64,000 nt of DNA from Podospora pseudocomata (Eukaryota; Ascomycota; Sordariomycetes; Sordariales; Podosporaceae): the NCBI RefSeq assembly GCF_035222375.1, contig NC_085890.1, positions 3,472,001 to 3,536,000 of the forward strand. Reading direction: 5' to 3'. The notes under the pieces are model-generated. The model made no database searches. It was not told the origin of the DNA and saw nothing but the letters and a program-made list of their open reading frames with translations. A program made the position numbers and the translations under genes. This document shows, piece by piece, positions 58,501 through 64,000 of this stretch (within the stretch, counting starts at the first letter, position 1; the number at the start of each line of letters is the position of its first letter).

Positions 58501-60114
58501 GCCACCCTGGAGATGGCGGTTGTCGTGCACGATTGGCAAGCCCTGATCATTTCCGTCATACCGTGCAGCAGACCAACAGCAGAGAGTTGCACCAGTTTCT
58601 GATGCACACTCCCCCCAGCCCAAAAAACGCCTCTCAGCACACCGCAGCGCCTTCCAGGTTGTGAGTGGGCGCGAGGATTCGCAGGAGCAGCATGACTACG
58701 GCGGCCACGGATGGTGATGGGAGTGACGGGATGTGAATCAAGCGCTCATTGTCAACCTGGCCCCAAGGACCCGCGTCTGCTGACGATGGATAGTTGTTAG
58801 CAATAGCAGGTGTCTACTATTGTCCATTGTCTATGACTTCTCGTCAATAAGGTTGCTGATAGGGTTGTAGAGGCACAGAATCATAGAATCATCAGGAGAG
58901 TTGGGTCGTGACCAATGACGGGAATGATTTTGGAGAGGTGACTTTTTTCCTCCAAGCCTGCGCCCAGGCCACCCGGCGGTGGGTCACTAACAGAAGTCTT
59001 CCTTGCCCCATCAGCCAGCCAGCGTGCTCCCAGTGAACCCACCCGCTGCTCCGCTTCGCTAGCTCCCAAATCCCAGCGGCATCACTCGGCCCAGCACTCT
59101 TTTTTTTTTCTCCCCTTCTATCTCCAGGTCCCTCCTCCCACTTCTCACCTCCCCCAACACCACGCCGTGCTCTCCTCCATTCCCCCCCTCGACCATCGCA
59201 GAATCCGCCAAGCATCGACCGACCGACCGACGAACGACCAAATTCAGTTTTGTGTTGTTCTTTGTTGTTGTTGTCACGACAGGATTCGGGTGCTGTTGGC
59301 CTTCGTTGTCTCGAACGGAATCCGGGAAAACAGCGCCTCCTCAGCGAGCGGTTTTTTCGGCCTTGGGTGTGTGTGTGTTGTTGTTTCGCCCACCAGCACA
59401 ACAGCAACTCTTTTGGAGGATACCCGTCACTTCAACACCAGTGCGGATCGCGTGGTGCCATCACTTTTTTCCTTTAGGTCAGTACCTTGTTCTTTAAGAC
59501 GTTGGTCGCCGGACCCTAGCTGTCGGAAGAGGCGTCTTGAGTTTCGACCAACGACCACCACCACGCGCCCTGTCCGCCCATCCTCTCTTGTTTTGGTCTC
59601 CAGTTCAACGTTGGCCTCGGCCACCCGCACCGGGCCGTAGTGTCATCAGCACACGCCACCGATCTACCACCCATCTGCCCGCTGCCTGGGAACAAAACTC
59701 TCGAGAGGACCCGGAAACGTCTTTCGCCTTTGCCAGTTGCTGCTTTTTTTTTTTGCTGGGGGTGTCGGACTGACCTTTTAATTCGACGCAGTGCTTCGAC
59801 ATTCCCTTTTCCTTTCGATCCTAGCCTTTTCCACGTTTCGACAGGCTTTCATTTGAGCCTTTGCTTGCCATCGCGAATTCGCAAGGCAACCAAGTCGCTG
59901 ATCGACACCAACTCATCACTGCAGAGGATAAGACCTACACTCTATGGCTCAGAAAGCTCAGTAGATCTCGATCGCACCTCTCCCTTCGAGATCACCTACG
60001 ACACTTCGTGCTCTGGAAATAGAGCGCCTAGCCCGCCTTAGTCCAGCTGCTCGAGGCAGTTCGCCAACTCAGATCTACACTCTCCACCCTCCGATCTTGA
60101 CTCATTCTATCAAC
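52572..60114. other. About 7.5-kb stretch without recognisable genes, including the long leader of the cyclin gene
   Basis: Neither strand carries a frame with known motifs. Overlapping frames of 60-170 codons on both strands (for example 55466-55900 minus, 56162-56575 minus, 59167-59640 plus) lack domain signals, and their mirrored overlaps suggest chance. From about 58900 the sequence becomes CT-rich like a fungal 5' leader. T/A homopolymers occur near 53650, 54310 and 59100. I read the block as a very large regulatory region and leader for the downstream cyclin, perhaps with non-coding transcripts. Confidence 0.5.
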
Positions 60115-61137
60115 ATGCCTGGAGGCGTTTGCGCTGTTCTCGACTACGATGTCGAGCTCATGGCCGACTATGTTTCCGAGATGGCCACCCGCGTGGTGAT
60201 GCCACGGAACACGGTGAACCCGGCTTTCCGGAAGTACGTCTCGGGGATACTGTCTTCGACTCGTCTTCCCCGGACTACCATTCTGCTCGGTCTCAACTAC
60301 CTCGCCAAGCGCATCAACATGATGCCCGCTGGTGCAGTCCAGAACGAGGGCGAGATTTGGGGTCTCCTGACAATCGCTCTTCTTCTCGGAAGCAAGTTTC
60401 TTGATGACAACACTTTCCAGAACAAGTCTTGGTCGGAGGTCAGTGGCATCCCAGTTCGCGATTTGAACACTCTGGAATACGAGTGGTTGGCTGCCATCGG
60501 CTGGGTTCTCTACGTCAATCTGGACGAGAGCAAAGACTACAATGCCTGGCTCGACAATTGGACCGAGTGGAAGGAGACCAAGAAGCGCCAGCAACACCAG
60601 GCCAGCCGCGAGCGTCTTGCTGCTCTCGTCACCCCCATCGATACCGACGTTTCCCGTGCCCGCAACCAGCACGTGTATTCCTCTTGGCATCAGCAGCAAG
60701 TTGCCGAGTATGAGCGCCTGTCGAGCATGAAGCGTGGCCAGGCTACCCCTCCGGCCTATAGACACGAGCAAGCCTCGTGGGGTTATATGGCGTGGCCTCA
60801 GCCTACTGCTCCCTTGACGCCTCCCGATTCTGGCTACGGCACTCCCGAGTATACCAACTCGGCTACTTCTTGCAACTCGCACTACGCTGAGTGGTTTGAC
60901 CGCGCCATTGTCGGTGGCTCCAACACCTCGAGGCACTATCAGCAACCCGCACCCGCTTACAGCGGATACCGCCACACTGGGCAGAACACCCGCAATGCCG
61001 GCAATTATGGCGGCTTTTACAGCCACAACATTTGGGAACACCCCGGCCCCGACTGCACCTGCAGCAGCTGCGTTTCGGTTCACAAGCAGCCCTCCTATTT
61101 CTTCGCTCATAGCTATGGCCAGCCTGTCGCTGGCTAA
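60115..61137 (+). CDS. Pcl/Pho80-type cyclin
   Basis: Regulatory partner of a cyclin-dependent kinase of the Pho85 kind. Intronless; ATG 60115 (MPGGVCAVLDYD) gives 340 residues. The cyclin box lies at about 15-140: VSEMATRVVMPRNTVNPAFR, LPRTTILLGLNYLAKRINMM, WGLLTIALLLGSKFLDDNTF, NKSWSEVSGIPVRDLNTLEY, with the Lys and Glu that contact the CDK in the expected blocks. After it the chain is Gln/Tyr/Pro-rich and probably disordered, ending with a CTCSSC cysteine pair motif. It resembles fungal PCL-type G1 cyclins; which CDK it binds is inference. The unusually long upstream region suggests complex regulation. Confidence 0.85.
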   Translation: MPGGVCAVLDYDVELMADYVSEMATRVVMPRNTVNPAFRKYVSGILSSTRLPRTTILLGLNYLAKRINMMPAGAVQNEGEIWGLLTIALLLGSKFLDDNTFQNKSWSEVSGIPVRDLNTLEYEWLAAIGWVLYVNLDESKDYNAWLDNWTEWKETKKRQQHQASRERLAALVTPIDTDVSRARNQHVYSSWHQQQVAEYERLSSMKRGQATPPAYRHEQASWGYMAWPQPTAPLTPPDSGYGTPEYTNSATSCNSHYAEWFDRAIVGGSNTSRHYQQPAPAYSGYRHTGQNTRNAGNYGGFYSHNIWEHPGPDCTCSSCVSVHKQPSYFFAHSYGQPVAG

Positions 61138-62983
61138 GCGATTGTATTCACACCCCAATGCGCACATGAGCGAGCGCATGAAGTCAAGCTGGTGATGCCG
61201 TTGGCAGCCAGTTTTACAGATGAAAAAGGCGTTTACGCTGCGCCACTTATTCCACTGCATCGTCTGCTGGACATGGTTTCCTTTTTTTCGGCACATTAAA
61301 GAATCGATATATTGCATTCAGATACCCGGAGCGATGACGAGGCGGAACGATTAGGATACCCCCAAGGCGATGTGACACGGTCCATCAACTTTGCTATTCG
61401 CCGGTGTCCCAAGATTCTCTTGCCGCCAGTCATCCTTTTCTAATGACTTTCCTCTTCGGTATACGGTTCACTATTTCATACAGCGGCGTTTGCGGATTTT
61501 TATTTTCACTTTTCTTTCGAAACCGGTTATAGAATCGACTCGGCCGACCAGCACCTTGCGCCGCGCCGACGACGGCAATCGACAGACCTTGCTTGCTTGG
61601 CACATGTTCAAGGCCGCAATGCACCGTGCGTGTGTGGCCCGTTCGTTATCAGATGAACTGAGTCGGCCGCATCGAGCGCCGCCCTTCTAATATCCCGCCC
61701 GTTTGGAGGGTCTGATCGCGCTGGTCTTTGTTTCCTAGCTTTATCAAAACCCGGCGGAACGCTTTTCGTTTAGAGCAACATACCCCTGGGCTTTTTCAGT
61801 CATACGTTCAAATGACACGGCGCCCAAATCAGACGGGGGCTTTTTTTTTCCTTGTCAAAAAGTTTTGTGGGGCATGGTACATATATTCTGCTTTTTCGTG
61901 GTGTCTTTGTTGGTTTTTTTCGGTTTTTTCGTGTTTGCGGAATTGGTTCAAGAGGTTCAAAAAGTTGGGCTCACCGTGTGGTCATGAGCATGTGTTTTTC
62001 AAAGCGATCAAAATGGGGGGTCTTTGCTGCTTTTCTTTGCCTATTTTTATTTTCTCTTGCATTGTGTTTATTATTATTCTTTGGCCAGTTACGGGCTCAA
62101 GTGGTGTTGTTGATCACTTGGACACGGATGGGAACAGGCTCTCAGCAGTATGGTTCACAATGCCGCTGGCTTGTTATCCCAGGACATGTTTGGTTTCATC
62201 GACGGTGGCTTCTAGAGGGGTGTTGGGGGCTTTTTACTGGCATTTCAAGGTAGAGCAGAATGGCCCGGGGAACAATCGGGGGGAGTATGCGCTTGGTGTT
62301 GTGTAATTTCTTTTGGCTCTTCTTTTTTCTTGTCACAGTGGAATTTTCTCTTGATGACGGGGTAGGTTATTTGGTTCGGCGATTCCCAAACACAACGACT
62401 TGATGAGGGTTTGAGGGAAACGAGGGGAAATGGGATCTGGGAGAGAATGGAATGTCAGGCCAGACAGGCTGACGGCGACTTTGCGATCAGCAAGGTCTAA
62501 CAACAAAATGGGTGGTCTGGCAAGCCAGATGATGGTCATGGGGTCGTGGGCTCGACGGTAATGATCGGAGAGGCAATAACGTGAGGGATTGAGATTTTTT
62601 CCTCGGCGTTCCCCAGGCAGTGTGGCAGCGAAGATGTTGCGAGCTCCTGGGATATTCTGCCAGCACCACCTAAGATAAAAAATAAATAAGAAGCAAAATT
62701 ATGTGCACTATCTGTTCGTTATGCAATTGTGATTGTCTTGTGTGTGAGTGTGGTGTGTTGTTGTTGTTGTTGTTTTTTTTGGTGAGTGTTCGACCAGCCG
62801 GCAGCAGCTGTCACCCAACTTATTTCAACGACATGTGTTGACTTGGACTCCATTCAACTTGTAACATCACATTGCCTTTTTATAGTTTCTGGAAGCTGCT
62901 GTTGTTTTCAATTCAGTTGTTTAACATTACATCCCAATCCATACTAACTTCATCTTTTTCTCACCGCAACTTCACCCTCCATC
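61138..62983. other. Intergenic, about 1.8 kb
   Basis: T-rich downstream region of the cyclin gene, then CT-rich leader of the next gene. A 192-codon plus-strand frame (61728-62306) is only the translation of T-rich sequence (many Phe/Cys/Trp) and is not supported. Confidence 0.45.
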
Positions 62984-63742
62984 ATGTCCTCCCGCTTCGT
63001 CTCAGCCGGCTCAATAGACGCCACCACGGGCGAAGCCACCACCGAACACGCCGGCCCATCCGACTCCCAACAGCAGCAGCCACCACCCGTGAGCCAAAAG
63101 TCAAAGGAATGGGCAGAAGTCACCCAGCAGCTGGAATCCGACCGCCAGAGACGGATCCTCCAGGCGAAGCAAGCGCAGGAGGGAGGGGAGAAGAGCCTGT
63201 ACGAGGTTCTCCAGGCGAACAAAGCGGCCAAGCAGGCCGAGTTTGAGGAGAAGAGCAAGCTGAAGAATCAGTTTAGGGCTTTGGATGAGGACGAGATTGA
63301 TTTTCTGGATGAGGTTGAGCGCCGGAGGAGGGAGGAGGAGGAAAGGAGGAGGAGGGAGGAGGAGGAGGGGTTGAGGGCGTTTAGGGAGATCAAATCTTCT
63401 AGGGAGAAGGGGGAGAGTGAGGAGGAGGAGGTGGAGGTGGAGGGGTGGGATTTTGGGGGGGAGGGGGGGAGGAGGAGGAAGCGGAGGGCGGAGGGGAGGA
63501 GGTTGTTGGTCAAGAAGGTCAAGAGGGAGGAGAAGATGGATGATACTGAAGGGTCGCCGGCAGGGAAGCCGAGTGGTGGTTTGGTGGGTGGTGGCTCTGG
63601 TGGCGATAAGAAGGCGACAGAGGTGGTGGTGGGCAAGGCTGCAGCAGCTGCTTCAGTTCCAAAACCAGCAGAAGCGCCAGCGGTTTCGGCCAAGAAGGCG
63701 GCTGGTGGTCTGGTGGATTATGGCTCTGATAGCAATGAGTGA
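62984..63742 (+). CDS. NIP30/FAM192A-domain protein
   Basis: Intronless, 252 residues. The N-terminal half matches the NIP30 domain (FVSAGSID, then SKEWAEVTQQLESDRQRRIL, EGGEKSLYEVLQANKAAKQA, KLKNQFRALDEDEIDFLDEV). In animals the homologue (PIP30/FAM192A) binds the PA28-gamma proteasome activator; the fungal role is unknown. After it comes a Glu/Arg-rich, probably coiled-coil segment, a basic RRRKRRAEGRRLLVKKVKRE (nuclear localisation-like) and a Gly/Ala-rich end closing with VDYGSDSNE. The purine-rich DNA at 63300-63500 reflects the Glu/Arg codons. Confidence 0.9.
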   Translation: MSSRFVSAGSIDATTGEATTEHAGPSDSQQQQPPPVSQKSKEWAEVTQQLESDRQRRILQAKQAQEGGEKSLYEVLQANKAAKQAEFEEKSKLKNQFRALDEDEIDFLDEVERRRREEEERRRREEEEGLRAFREIKSSREKGESEEEEVEVEGWDFGGEGGRRRKRRAEGRRLLVKKVKREEKMDDTEGSPAGKPSGGLVGGGSGGDKKATEVVVGKAAAAASVPKPAEAPAVSAKKAAGGLVDYGSDSNE

Positions 63743-64000
63743 GAGGTCAATTTGAGGTTTCTCAAGACTCAGCTCTGCGTACGCCTACATCGGCGGTTGG
63801 GGATGACACGATCTGGGGTCTTCGCAACATCACACTGACGGACAGCAGCCCCATGTGCCATGTGCCATGGCGCTACAAAACCCAAAAACAGACACACAAG
63901 AGCCCCAGCTCGTTGCCATACACGACACTAAGTTGGCCCTGCCTAAATTAAGCAGCACCACGTTTCAGTATCAATGGATAACTGGAATACAATCGGGAGA
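63743..64000. other. Downstream flank at right edge
   Basis: 3' region of the NIP30-domain gene; nothing else seen before the window ends. Confidence 0.4.

Noticed and set aside
60028-61317. 429-codon minus-strand frame over the cyclin gene
   Set aside because: Antisense shadow of a well-supported intronless gene; no domain signal.
61728-62306. 192-codon frame downstream of the cyclin
   Set aside because: Product of T-rich non-coding sequence: excess Phe, Trp and Cys, no homology recognised.

Overview
The window looks like nuclear DNA of a filamentous ascomycete, most likely Sordariales. The evidence is short 50-115 bp introns with GTRNGY-type donors and CTRAY-like branch points, a dispersed Neurospora-type 5S rRNA gene, and an NLR-type gene whose HET, NACHT and near-identical WD40 modules match the HNWD (het-e/het-d/het-r) family known from Podospora anserina. 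Genus is inference; I could run no search.

The window has two halves. From 1 to about 29.4 kb it is an accessory, decaying region. In order it holds: a broken AAA+ ATPase gene (minus); an HNWD gene with ten almost identical 126-bp WD40 units and one frameshift inside NACHT; a broken gene for a membrane-anchored fungal protein; a broken F-box-like gene; an apparently intact secreted amidase (minus); an intact nine-exon Hsp70-like ATPase (minus) divergent from an intact AIG1-like GTPase (plus); a 21-bp minisatellite beside a possible solo LTR; the tail of a pogo/Fot1-type transposase; a broken quinone-oxidoreductase-like gene; an N-terminal scrap of a STAND-type gene back to back with the cysteine-rich tail of a GH71-like glucanase; a 5S rRNA gene; and a second broken F-box gene.

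From tRNA-Lys(UUU) at 29.5 kb to the right edge the content is conserved housekeeping: a PHD-finger protein, a mitochondrial-type class III CoA-transferase, a Vps9/CUE Rab5 exchange factor, initiator tRNA-Met, an ASNSD1-like asparagine synthetase, a four-pass membrane protein, a single-pass membrane protein, TFIIB, an RSC7/Npl6 chromatin-remodelling subunit, a Pcl-type cyclin preceded by about 9 kb with no recognisable gene, and a NIP30/FAM192A-domain protein.

The observation I rate highest is at the RSC7 gene. An alternative 114-nt intron would remove its normal stop and join it, in frame, to a 366-codon coding-like extension with basic nuclear motifs and four LNGHD[T/S]VSSM repeats. That extension is interrupted by a single UAG, which sits in the middle of a predicted hairpin loop. 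This is the configuration expected of a stop codon corrected by the sexual-stage A-to-I mRNA editing known in Sordariomycetes. A plain nonsense mutation is the competing explanation.
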